Below, in pieces: positions 36,627-44,239 of a DNA stretch of 64,000 bases. The stretch is taken from positions 1-64,000 of the forward strand of contig NZ_JAUDRZ010000025.1 of the NCBI RefSeq assembly GCF_030380735.1. Direction: 5' to 3'. A program made the position numbers and the translations under genes. Within the stretch, counting starts at the first letter, position 1; every line of letters begins with the position of its first letter. Origin of the DNA: Rhizobium sp. S152 (lineage in GTDB: Bacteria; Pseudomonadota; Alphaproteobacteria; Rhizobiales; Rhizobiaceae). The notes beneath the pieces were generated by a model. That model saw only the letters and a list, made by a program, of their open reading frames with translations. It ran no database searches and was not told where the DNA came from.

Positions 36627-37283
36627 TCAATGGCCTTCGGAAGCGTTGAACATCGTCTTCGCGTAGATGATGCCCAGACCGTAGGAGCCGCCGAACTTCT
36701 TTGCGATGCCAGTCGTCATGTCGTAAGTCTCGGTACGTGCCCAATCGCGCTGAAGCTCAAGCATGTACTGCAGCGAGGTCATCGGCTGAGCGCCAATCTG
36801 AACCATGCGATCCATCGCACGGTTGTGAGCCTCTTCACTCACATCGCCGCATGCGTCCGCAAGGACGAAGACCTCAAAGCCCTGCTCGATTGCCGACAGG
36901 GCCGGGCCGACGATGCAAACGCCAGTCCAGAGGCCCGTCAGGACGATACGCTTCTTACCGATGCGATTGATTTCCTCGATGACTGCCGCGTCCTCCCAGG
37001 TATTCATTGACGTGCGGTCGAACAACTTCTGTCCCGGAAAGGCGTCGGTGATCTCGTTGAACATGGGGCCAGAGAAGCTTTTCTCGGCCACCGTGGTGAG
37101 AATCGTGGATACCCCAAAGCCCTTCGCGGCATTCGCTACGAGGGCAGCGTTGTTTCGCAGGTTGACTGCATCGATGCTCTTTGTCGCAAAAGACATCTGC
37201 GACTGAAAGTCGATCATGAGAAGGGTGTGATCCTTCGGGGTCAGAAGCTTGGAACCCGGCGTCGGAGTAGCATTTGCGGTCAT
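36627..37283 (-). CDS. Isochorismatase-fold cysteine hydrolase, YcaC-like
   Basis: 218 residues. Catalytic residues of the family are visible: D25 (LMIDFQSQM), a Lys near 110 (RIGKKRI) and the nucleophile C123 (GLWTGVCIVG). The family includes nicotinamidases, YcaC and other amidases; no signal peptide despite a slightly long N-terminus. The ATG at 37283 follows GAGGGA. A paralogue lies at 40264-40890 (same LQRDWxRxETYD region near the C-terminus). A weak match to the shared regulatory site (37354-37375) lies upstream. Confidence 0.86.
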   Translation of the reverse strand: MTANATPTPGSKLLTPKDHTLLMIDFQSQMSFATKSIDAVNLRNNAALVANAAKGFGVSTILTTVAEKSFSGPMFNEITDAFPGQKLFDRTSMNTWEDAAVIEEINRIGKKRIVLTGLWTGVCIVGPALSAIEQGFEVFVLADACGDVSEEAHNRAMDRMVQIGAQPMTSLQYMLELQRDWARTETYDMTTGIAKKFGGSYGLGIIYAKTMFNASEGH

Positions 37284-37623
37284 GAGTTTTATCCCTCTAG
37301 TTGATGCACGATTGCATGAGAGGAAACATGCCCAAAAACGCACCGGTATTCTTGTCGCATACGAAGGTCGTTTGGACTTTTCTATCGCTTGCTGTCCTCC
37401 CTCCAAGCCAGAACGGTGCGCTCCGCTTGTTTGCATCAAGCGTCAAACGGAAAGCTATTGGTAGTAGTGAGCGCGACTTTAGTATTGGATGGGGACGACT
37501 TTTTGAACGTTTGTGCTGAGATTTGACGATTGCTCCCACTAAAAACTCAGCCTACTAGCGATTCATGGCGGCAGCTGGTAAACCTCAGTAAATCCTTCGA
37601 AAACCACGCTTCGGAGCCGCCAA
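37284..37623. other. 340-bp divergent intergenic region
   Basis: No convincing gene. It separates the leftward isochorismatase-fold gene from the rightward alpha/beta hydrolase gene. It contains a partial match (site D, 37354-37375, core CATACGAAGGT) to the motif at sites A to C; 13 of 22 positions agree, so this is weak. GGAG before 37624 is the ribosome binding site of the hydrolase. Confidence 0.4.
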
Positions 37624-38445
37624 ATGCCCATGCTGACTGTCCGCGACAACACGCGTCTTTATTACAAAGATTGGGGAAGCGGTCCCCCAGTGCTGTTCAG
37701 CCATGGTTGGCCACTGAATTCGGACATGTGGGAAAACCAGATGATGCACCTGGCATCTGAGGGCTACCGTGTTATCGCCCATGATCGGAGAGGATTTGGT
37801 CGTTCCGACCAACCTTGGCATGGATATGATCACGACACCTTTTCCGAGGATCTCTCCGAGATTATCAATGCGTTGGATTTGAGGGACGTCACGCTCGTTG
37901 GCTATGCAATGGGTGGCGGAGAAATCACCAGATATATCGGAAGGCACGGCACAGACCGCATTTCGCGCATTGTGCTTATCGGAGCGACGACCCCAAAGCT
38001 TGCCTGGAGTGAGGACTATCCAAACGGAGTTCCAGAAGCTGTATTCGAGGGCGTTAGAGCCGGGCTAAAATCAGATCGCGCGGAGTTTATACGTGGTTTC
38101 TCACGGCTGTTCTTCGGCGCTGATCGAGACGGCGCAACAGTGTCCGAGGGCAGTATGATGCAGCTGCATCAAATAGCGATGCAGTCTTCACTGAAAGCCG
38201 CCCACGATTCCATCACCGCATGTGCGATGACTGATTATCGAGGGGATATAGAAAAATTTGATATTCCCGTGCTCATCATTCACGGGGAAGATGACGCGTT
38301 CGTGCCATACGGAGCTACCGCACAACAGGCGATACAATTGATGCCGAATGCGGAGTTGAAGGTATACGAAGGCGCACCACACGGGTTGCTGTTCACACAC
38401 AAAGATCGCCTGAACAACGACCTTCTGAGCTTTATTCGCCAATGA
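37624..38445 (+). CDS. Alpha/beta hydrolase, haloperoxidase-like, with alanine at the nucleophile position
   Basis: 273 residues, non-heme chloroperoxidase/arylesterase family. Oxyanion region FSHGWPLNSD, AHDRRGFGRSD, and the acid and base residues in HGEDDAFVPY and GAPHGLLFTH are present. The nucleophile elbow, normally G-x-S-x-G, reads VGYAMGGGE: A95, codon GCA at 37906-37908, replaces the serine. A TCA codon would need only one base change. As written the protein should lack normal hydrolase activity. It overlaps the FixJ-type regulator gene by 4 nt (ATGA), so it may have become a ligand-binding or regulatory partner of the signalling system. The paralogue at 44240 keeps GHSTGGG. Confidence 0.85.
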   Translation: MPMLTVRDNTRLYYKDWGSGPPVLFSHGWPLNSDMWENQMMHLASEGYRVIAHDRRGFGRSDQPWHGYDHDTFSEDLSEIINALDLRDVTLVGYAMGGGEITRYIGRHGTDRISRIVLIGATTPKLAWSEDYPNGVPEAVFEGVRAGLKSDRAEFIRGFSRLFFGADRDGATVSEGSMMQLHQIAMQSSLKAAHDSITACAMTDYRGDIEKFDIPVLIIHGEDDAFVPYGATAQQAIQLMPNAELKVYEGAPHGLLFTHKDRLNNDLLSFIRQ

Positions 38446-39086
38446 ACTCGGCCGCACCAGAGGGTCCAATCGTATTCATCGTTGAGGATGACGATGAGCT
38501 ACGATTGTCCTTGGATAGCCTATTTCGGTCTGTAGGCCTGAAGACGAGTATGTTTCCAAACGCGCGAGAGTTCCTCGATGCCAGGAGGCCAGACGCCAAC
38601 GGCTGCCTAGTTGTTGATGTACGGCTCCCTGGGCTCAGCGGTTTGGATTTCCATGACCAGCTCACTAAAGCAGGGTCTGCGATCCCGGTAATATTCATGA
38701 CCGGTCACGGCGACATACCGATGACGGTTAGGGCGATGAAGGCCGGTGCCGTGGACTTCTTGCCCAAGCCTTTTCGTGATCAAGACATGCTCGATGCTGT
38801 TGCCTCGGCGCTTGAGATCGACCGACATCGTAGAGAGGGAGAGGTCGAGCTTGTCGCCTTGCGAAAGCGCTATGCCGAACTGACATCCAGGGAACGCCAG
38901 GTAATGGCTCTCGTTACGACAGGCCTGATGAACAAGCAGGTCGCAGGCAAGCTTTCCCTAAGCGAAGTTACCGTGAAGATTCACCGGGGTTCGGCAATGC
39001 GGAAGATGGACGCGAAGACGCTCGCGGATCTTATCAAGATGGCAGAGATGCTTGAACTCCATCAGTCTTTCGAAGACTCCTACTAG
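38442..39086 (+). CDS. FixJ-type response regulator with LuxR HTH
   Basis: 214 residues: receiver domain (DDD near 16-18, D59 in LVVDVRLPG, T in IFMTGHGDIP, K in FLPKPFRDQD) and LuxR-type helix-turn-helix (LTSRERQVMALVTTGLMNKQ region, with VTVKIHRGSAMRKM). GDIPMTVRAMKAGAVDFLPKPF is the FixJ-subfamily signature region (core AMKAGAVDF). No histidine kinase gene is adjacent; the kinases at 28135 and 55559 are candidates. It is coupled to the serine-less hydrolase and overlaps tail to tail with a stand-alone receiver. Confidence 0.9.
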   Translation: MNSAAPEGPIVFIVEDDDELRLSLDSLFRSVGLKTSMFPNAREFLDARRPDANGCLVVDVRLPGLSGLDFHDQLTKAGSAIPVIFMTGHGDIPMTVRAMKAGAVDFLPKPFRDQDMLDAVASALEIDRHRREGEVELVALRKRYAELTSRERQVMALVTTGLMNKQVAGKLSLSEVTVKIHRGSAMRKMDAKTLADLIKMAEMLELHQSFEDSY

Positions 39087-39457
39087 GGGCTCACCGATTT
39101 GCTGATTGCTTGCAAGAGATCGTCCAGGCTGAAGGGCTTGGTAACGAACGCTGTAGCGCCAGCGTACAGAGCCCTTTCTCGAAGGCCTTGTTCAAACCGA
39201 CCAGTCATCAAAATGACTGGAAGCCCGGGCCGGACACCTTTTAGCAGCGGCACCAGCTCCAGACCCGACATATTTGGCATGTGAATGTCGCTGATTACGC
39301 ACTTTAGTCTTTCTAAATCTGAGGACGTAAGAAGACTTTCTGCTGACGGGAAGCATGCCGTTTTATAGCCTAGCGAGCGAATGAGGCTCGCCAGCGCCGA
39401 AGGAATATCCGGATCGTCGTCAACGATCCCTATGAGCGGTGTCTCCGGCATCTCCAT
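39083..39457 (-). CDS. Stand-alone response-regulator receiver
   Basis: 124 residues from ATG 39457, which is preceded by TGGGGA. Receiver domain only: DDD at 13-15, D57 in VISDIHMP, LPVILMTGR and TKPFSLDDL. Close paralogue of 29353-29763. Its end overlaps the end of the FixJ-type gene by 4 nt on the opposite strand, so transcripts of the two genes are complementary at their 3' ends. Possibly a phosphate sink or an intermediate for the same kinase. Confidence 0.83.
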   Translation of the reverse strand: MEMPETPLIGIVDDDPDIPSALASLIRSLGYKTACFPSAESLLTSSDLERLKCVISDIHMPNMSGLELVPLLKGVRPGLPVILMTGRFEQGLRERALYAGATAFVTKPFSLDDLLQAISKSVSP

Positions 39458-39517
39458 TCCCCAGTTTGCACCTTGCCGATGCGGTAGCTCCATCGATGGA
39501 TATAGACGGAGCAGATG

Positions 39518-39772
39518 CTAACCATCTACGGACGCGCTGGGGCGATCTGCTGGACCAACAAACTCCCGGCGCCACGTTCCATCCTGATCCTGATAGAGGA
39601 TTTCGGCAGGTTGCCCAATGATATGCTGTCGCCTCGCCGCCTGTTGAGCGGCGGCTTGGGCTGCGGCGTGTGTTGGATATGCCTCAGACCAGACGTCGCC
39701 AAGGCGATACGCCCACCCACCATCGTGAGATCCAACATGATAGGTAACATGGGTCGGCGCCGTTTCGCTCAT
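39518..39772 (-). CDS. Small DUF2188-like protein
   Basis: 84-residue protein, start MSETAPTHVTYHV. Residues 12-70 resemble the DUF2188 fold: VGSHDGGWAYRLGD, then a helix EAYPTHAAAQAAAQQAA, then AEILYQDQDGTWRREF. The family is widespread, unknown in function. The ATG at 39772 follows AGGGGAGC. A longer frame to 39883 is not supported. Confidence 0.6.
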   Translation of the reverse strand: MSETAPTHVTYHVGSHDGGWAYRLGDVWSEAYPTHAAAQAAAQQAARRQHIIGQPAEILYQDQDGTWRREFVGPADRPSASVDG

Positions 39773-39953
39773 AAGAGCAGCTCCCCTAAGGATATATCCA
39801 AGTGCGTTACACCGACCCGCTATGGTCGCTGCGGCATTTAACGGCCCGATTAAGGAATAATTGGGAGACAAATATTGAACCAATCAACTATATGTGGACG
39901 ATTGGACTGCCACTTTCACAACGAGAACAATGGCGGCACCCGAATGTATGGAT

Positions 39954-39975
39954 GAACTATCCCTACGTATGATTC
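39954..39975. promoter_or_regulatory. Site C: candidate response-regulator site upstream of the small RNA
   Basis: Contains ATCCCTACGTATGATTC. It shares 13 consecutive bases with site B and the right half with site A. It ends about 50 nt upstream of the first hairpin of the small RNA candidate, a distance suited to activation of that transcript. Confidence 0.55.
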
Positions 39976-40014
39976 CCACTTTGATCGAGGTCGAATAGTT
40001 TTCACTCGTTGCCT

Positions 40015-40132
40015 CATATCGAGGTGGTAGCAATCCTCCCAAGCTACCGATGGGCTTCGGCTCCCCCTCCCCCGAAGCCGCGGATTTGTATCCGCTTGGC
40101 CGCTCAGCTCCGCCTCTGAGCGGCCATTTTTA
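40015..40132 (+). ncRNA. Small RNA candidate with anti-Shine-Dalgarno loops (cuckoo-like)
   Basis: Four consecutive hairpins ending in an intrinsic terminator. Hairpin 1: GGTAGC (40026-40031) / GCTACC (40043-40048), loop AATCCTCCCAA. Hairpin 2: GGCTTCGG (40053-40060) / CCGAAGCC (40072-40079), loop rich in CCCCCTCCC. Hairpin 3: GCGGAT / ATCCGC (40080-40095), loop TTGT. Terminator: GGCCGCTCAG (40098-40107) / CTGAGCGGCC (40116-40125) followed by ATTTTTA. Loops with CCTCCC words complementary to ribosome binding sites, placed before a terminator, are the hallmark of the rhizobial cuckoo small RNAs described from thermodynamic matchers. The 5' end is a guess; no open frame overlaps it on this strand with coding character. 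It would repress mRNAs by base-pairing at their Shine-Dalgarno sequence. Confidence 0.72.
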
Positions 40133-40263
40133 TCGCACTGGCCCACAGCGATGAAAACTTCGTGCGCGGTTTCATCAAATTCAGAGCATCCGTCCAAGCC
40201 ACTATGGTTGAGCCGAGTTAGGTCTAGGCCATTGTTTGCTGGTCACCCCGCAGGAGCGCACCC

Positions 40264-40890
40264 ATGACCGATCTACCTCTCCTTTCGCCTCAGGATGCAA
40301 CACTTCTTGTCGTAGATCACCAAGCTGGACTCGCCTTCGGCGTCGGCTCAACCGACCGACAGCTCCTTCTCAACAACACGGTTGCGCTGGCGAAGACCGC
40401 GAAGGCCTTCCAAATCCCCGTTGTCGTTTCGACGTCCGCTTCGAAAGTCTACAGCGGTCCGCTGATGCCAGCTATCCGAAGCGTCTTAGGGGATGTGCCA
40501 TCATTTGAACGACGGAACATGAACGCGTGGGAAGATGGCGTCGTTCGGGCCGAAATAGACAAGATCGGTCGGCGAAAGTTGATTGTCTCAGGCTTACTAA
40601 CCGAGGCTTGCGTGTCGTTCCCCGTGCTTTCCGCTCTTACCGACGGATACGAGGTCTCGGTGGTTGCTGACACTTGCGGCGGAATAACCGCAGACAGCCA
40701 TTCTCTTGCGCTCCGTCGTATGGAAGCAGCTGGCGCGACACTGACCTCGTGGCTGCAGGTGTTGCTCGAGCTTCAAAGGGATTGGACCCGCAAGGAGACT
40801 TACGATGGCGCAAGGGCGATCGTCGAAGCACATGCAGGCGGCTACGGCATAGGTTTGGCCTATGCACGAGACATGATTCACCCCGTGTGA
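40264..40890 (+). CDS. Isochorismatase-fold cysteine hydrolase
   Basis: 208 residues, YcaC-like. Catalytic D18 (VVDHQAGL), K105 (IGRRKL) and C116 (LLTEACVSFP) are all present. Paralogue of 36627-37283. The ATG follows GCAGGAGCG. It is followed after 54 nt by a YtcJ-type amidohydrolase, so the two amide-bond enzymes are probably cotranscribed. Substrate not known; nicotinamidase-like activity is possible but not implied. Confidence 0.86.
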   Translation: MTDLPLLSPQDATLLVVDHQAGLAFGVGSTDRQLLLNNTVALAKTAKAFQIPVVVSTSASKVYSGPLMPAIRSVLGDVPSFERRNMNAWEDGVVRAEIDKIGRRKLIVSGLLTEACVSFPVLSALTDGYEVSVVADTCGGITADSHSLALRRMEAAGATLTSWLQVLLELQRDWTRKETYDGARAIVEAHAGGYGIGLAYARDMIHPV

Positions 40891-40944
40891 TGACTGCCTG
40901 CCGATGGCATCCCGCAAAATATTTTGTTGAATCGGAGAAGTTTG

Positions 40945-42822
40945 ATGACCGCCGACGTAATTCTACACCATGGCCTTTTCACAACGCTTGATCGTTCAAA
41001 TCCGACGGCAAGCGCTGTCGCTATCAAGGACGGCCGTTTCTTAGCCGTCGGTCATGACGCTGAGATCATGGCCCATGCTGGTCCCGACACGAAGGTCATC
41101 GACCTGAAAGGCAAGCGAGTTCTTCCCGGATTGATTGACAATCATACCCATGTCGTTCGAGGCGGCTTGAACTTCAACATGGAGCTTCGTTGGGACGGTG
41201 TGCGTTCGCTAGCTGATGCCATGGACATGCTAAAGCGACAGGTAGCGCACACCCCCGCCCCGCAATGGGTCCGGGTTGTAGGTGGTTTCACGGAGCATCA
41301 GTTCGTTGAAAAGCGTCTGCCGACGATCGAAGAGATCAATGCGATTGCGCCCGACACGCCCGTTTTCCTACTGCATCTATATGATCGCGCTCTCCTCAAT
41401 GGTGCGGCACTGCGGGCGGTAGGTTACAACAAAGACACGCCGAACCCGCCAGGTGGAGAAATCACGCGCGATGCAAACGGCAACCCGACGGGGATGTTGC
41501 TTGCGAAGCCAAATGCGGGGATCCTTTATTCGACATTGGCCAAGGGGCCGAAGCTTCCTTTCGACTACCAAGTCAATTCCACGCGTCACTTCATGCGTGA
41601 GCTGAACCGGCTTGGTGTCACTGGCGTCATTGACGCAGGTGGAGGCTTCCAGAACTACCCCGATGACTATGCCGTGATCCAGAAGTTGTCGGACGAAGAT
41701 CAGCTCACGGTGCGGCTGGCCTACAATCTCTTCACGCAGAAGCCAAAAGGCGAGAAGGAAGATTTCCTGAATTGGACTTCGTCGGTAAAATATAAACAGG
41801 GCACAGACTACTTTCGCCATAACGGCGCGGGCGAAATGCTTGTCTTCTCCGCTGCCGATTTCGAGGATTTCCGCCAGCCCAGGCCGGACATGGCGCCGGA
41901 GATGGAAGGCGAGCTTGAGGAAGTCGTTCGCGTATTGGCTGAAAACCGTTGGCCGTGGCGCCTCCACGCAACATATGACGAAACGATTTCACGCGCTCTC
42001 GACGTGTTCGAGAAGGTTAACCAGGATATTCCTCTTGAGGGTCTAAATTGGTTCTTCGACCATGCGGAAACGATCTCCGACCGTTCCATCGACCGTATCG
42101 CTGCGCTTGGTGGTGGCATCGCAGTTCAACATCGCATGGCGTATCAAGGCGAGTATTTCGTCGAGCGCTATGGTCATGGCGCAGCTGAAGCCACTCCACC
42201 TGTCGCCAAGATCTTGGAAAAGGGCGTAAAGACATCGGCGGGAACCGATGCCACCCGCGTGGCTTCTTACAATCCCTGGGTTTCTCTCGCGTGGATGGTC
42301 ACCGGCAAGACAGTCGGAGGCATGCAGCTCTATCCACGCGCCAATTGCCTCGACAGGGAAACCGCACTTCGCATGTGGACCGAAAACGTGACCTGGTTTT
42401 CGAACGAGGAAGGCAAAAAGGGACGCATTCAAGTTGGCCAGTTTGCCGACCTTGTTGTGCCGGATAAAGACTTCTTCTCATGCGCAGAGGACGAGATTTC
42501 CTTCCTCACCTCCGATCTCACAATGGTCGGCGGCAAGATTGTCTTCGGAGCAGGTGACTTCAAGGCGCTTGATGAAAACGACGTGCCGCCTGCAATGCCC
42601 GATTGGTCGCCGGTCCGAAAATTTGGGGGCTATGGCGCTTGGGGTGAACCAGATGGAGCGGGAAAGAACTCACTCCGTCGGATGGCAATTGCGTCATGCG
42701 CCTGTAACAGCGATTGCGGCGTTCACGGCCACGATCACGCCGGAGCATGGACCTCCAAGCTCCCGATTGCCGATCTCAAGGGTTTCTTTGGAGCTTTAGG
42801 TTGCTCCTGCTGGGCAGTGTGA
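40945..42822 (+). CDS. YtcJ-like metal-dependent amidohydrolase with Cys/His-rich tail
   Basis: 625-residue amidohydrolase of the amidohydrolase-3 group. Metal site H67 and H69 in DNHTHVVRGG, HATYDETIS and FFDHAETIS further on, and the C-terminal aspartate in SAGTDATRVASY. The start ATG at 40945 follows CGGAGAAG. Unusual: after the normal end of the barrel (about residue 570) there is a tail with clustered cysteines and histidines (CACNSDCGVHGHDH, then GCSCWAV at the very end) that looks like an extra metal-binding segment. No signal peptide. Function likely hydrolysis of an amide or lactam; substrate unknown. Confidence 0.83.
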   Translation: MTADVILHHGLFTTLDRSNPTASAVAIKDGRFLAVGHDAEIMAHAGPDTKVIDLKGKRVLPGLIDNHTHVVRGGLNFNMELRWDGVRSLADAMDMLKRQVAHTPAPQWVRVVGGFTEHQFVEKRLPTIEEINAIAPDTPVFLLHLYDRALLNGAALRAVGYNKDTPNPPGGEITRDANGNPTGMLLAKPNAGILYSTLAKGPKLPFDYQVNSTRHFMRELNRLGVTGVIDAGGGFQNYPDDYAVIQKLSDEDQLTVRLAYNLFTQKPKGEKEDFLNWTSSVKYKQGTDYFRHNGAGEMLVFSAADFEDFRQPRPDMAPEMEGELEEVVRVLAENRWPWRLHATYDETISRALDVFEKVNQDIPLEGLNWFFDHAETISDRSIDRIAALGGGIAVQHRMAYQGEYFVERYGHGAAEATPPVAKILEKGVKTSAGTDATRVASYNPWVSLAWMVTGKTVGGMQLYPRANCLDRETALRMWTENVTWFSNEEGKKGRIQVGQFADLVVPDKDFFSCAEDEISFLTSDLTMVGGKIVFGAGDFKALDENDVPPAMPDWSPVRKFGGYGAWGEPDGAGKNSLRRMAIASCACNSDCGVHGHDHAGAWTSKLPIADLKGFFGALGCSCWAV

Positions 42823-42836
42823 GGGAGGACGTTCTA

Positions 42837-43283
42837 ATGGTTGCACATCGACGAGCATCGCCGGACACGGCAATCGGGCTCAGCAAGAGTTTCGCTAGCA
42901 GCAAACCTATTCAATTCATTGGACTTTTGGCCCTTTGCTCTGCGTATATTCAGGGGCCGCTGACAAAAGTATTCGATTTCGGCGGAGCGCTCGCGGAAAT
43001 GGATCATTTTGGTCTCCGCCCTACTCTTTTTTTCGCGGTTGCCGTGATCATCTTCGAGCTTGCCATGTCCGCGGCTATCCTTACCGGATTTTTTCGCTGG
43101 GCTGCAGCCCTTGCTCTAGGGGTGTTCACCCTTTTGGCAACGTCGCTGGCGCTTCGCTTTTGGGAGATGGCTCCAGGGATGGAGCGGACAATGGCGATGA
43201 ATGCCTTCTTCGAACACCTTGGGCTTGCTGGTGCCTTTCTCTTGGTAGCTTGGCATGACCTTCGGTCCAAGTATCACCTGTAA
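42837..43283 (+). CDS. DoxX-family membrane protein
   Basis: 148 residues with four hydrophobic segments (about 23-43, 62-82, 86-105 and 125-140). The pattern (GPLTKVFDFGGALAEMDHFGL, then FELAMSAAILTGFFRWAA; cores KVFDFGG and TGFFRWAA) is that of DoxX/DoxD-like proteins. Family members are linked to redox stress and thiol oxidation. The ATG at 42837 follows GAGGGAGG and lies 14 nt after the amidohydrolase stop, so it is in that operon. Confidence 0.82.
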   Translation: MVAHRRASPDTAIGLSKSFASSKPIQFIGLLALCSAYIQGPLTKVFDFGGALAEMDHFGLRPTLFFAVAVIIFELAMSAAILTGFFRWAAALALGVFTLLATSLALRFWEMAPGMERTMAMNAFFEHLGLAGAFLLVAWHDLRSKYHL

Positions 43284-43312
43284 GGCGTCCAAAACAAACT
43301 GGAGTCAAAGCC

Positions 43313-43477
43313 ATGGGACCTAAAATCCGCGACGGGGTCGAGACGTTGCCAGAAATGGAGGACGTCAATCTCGAGCTGCCCCTCCCGCCAGCCGAGAACC
43401 AAGACGAACTGATTGATGAAGCTCTGCAAGAGTCATTCCCCGCGAGCGACCCACCGGCCAGCGGCCGGATGGAATGA
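43313..43477 (+). CDS. 54-residue acidic protein with ESFPASDPPA motif
   Basis: Short protein starting MGPKIRDGVETL and ending PASGRME, between the DoxX and Dps genes. The ATG has CTGGAG 11 nt upstream. The C-terminal segment DELIDEALQESFPASDPPA contains a motif I recognise in many short alphaproteobacterial proteins of unknown function, which argues that it is real. Acidic, no membrane segment. Probably part of the stress-related operon. Confidence 0.68.
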   Translation: MGPKIRDGVETLPEMEDVNLELPLPPAENQDELIDEALQESFPASDPPASGRME

Positions 43478-43504
43478 ACAAGCACACCACATAGGAGCCG
43501 TTCG

Positions 43505-44023
43505 ATGAACGACGAAATCAAGGCGCGTCGCACCGCCTCACTTAAAACGCCAACAGGCCTCGGCGCAGATGCGACACGAGACATTTCTGCCGCTGCCACG
43601 GCACTGCTTGCCGATGTGTTCGCTCTCTATCTCAAGACGAAAAACTTCCACTGGCACATGTCGGGTGCAAACTTCCGTGATTATCATCTTCTGCTGGATG
43701 AACATGGCGACCAGCTGTTCGAGATGACTGACCCGCTTGCAGAGCGTGTCAGGAAGCTTGGCGGCACCACGCTGCGATCAATCGGCGATATATCCAGGCA
43801 GCAGCGAATTGCCGACAACGATGCGGAATTCGTTCATCCCCACGAGATGCTCGCAGAGCTGAGAGAGGACAACGGTTCACTCGTTGCAAGTATGCGGTCA
43901 CTTCACGAGACCTGCGATGAGTATGGTGACGTTGCGACCGCCAGTCTCCTAGAAAACTGGATCGATGAAGGCGAAAAGCGCATCTGGTTCCTGTTTGAAA
44001 TTCTACGCGGCACTAACCAATAA
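43505..44023 (+). CDS. Dps-family ferritin-like protein
   Basis: 172 residues, mini-ferritin that stores iron using peroxide and protects DNA. The Dps signature is clear: KTKNFHWHMSGANFRDYH then LDEHGDQLFEMTDPLAERVRKLGG (cores NFHWHMSG and DEHGDQLFE) with the ferroxidase His, Asp and Glu. The ATG follows GGAGCCG. An intrinsic terminator closes the transcript 25 nt downstream. The context of DoxX and haloperoxidase genes points to oxidative stress. Confidence 0.92.
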   Translation: MNDEIKARRTASLKTPTGLGADATRDISAAATALLADVFALYLKTKNFHWHMSGANFRDYHLLLDEHGDQLFEMTDPLAERVRKLGGTTLRSIGDISRQQRIADNDAEFVHPHEMLAELREDNGSLVASMRSLHETCDEYGDVATASLLENWIDEGEKRIWFLFEILRGTNQ

Positions 44024-44047
44024 GTCTGTCAAAATCGCGATTTCCAG

Positions 44048-44082
44048 AGCCACGCCGCCCTCCCAGGGTCGCGTGGCTTTTT
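44048..44082 (+). terminator. Intrinsic terminator after dps
   Basis: Stem AGCCACGC (44048-44055) / GCGTGGCT (44071-44078), then TTTTT and TAA. A classical Rho-independent terminator 25 nt after the Dps stop codon. Confidence 0.88.
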
Positions 44083-44100
44083 AATGCGTACTGACTCGTT

Positions 44101-44117
44101 CCGAGCAGCTCGCTCGG
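44101..44117. promoter_or_regulatory. Short dyad upstream of haloperoxidase gene
   Basis: CCGAGC-AGCTC-GCTCGG, about 120 nt upstream of the start at 44240. It could be an operator; only symmetry supports this. Confidence 0.3.
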
Positions 44118-44239
44118 TGGACTGACCGACGCCCTGTCATTGTTCAAAAATCGTTGAAACCAACAAGATTAGCGGGACGCGGGCACCTACAACTTCCGTC
44201 ACGGCGATCAACTGCCGCCAAGCCACCAAGGGGCCAACG

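Noticed and set aside
37354..37375. Treating site D as a firm member of the shared motif
   Set aside because: Only 13 of 22 positions agree, one half-site is missing; kept as a weak candidate inside the intergenic entry.
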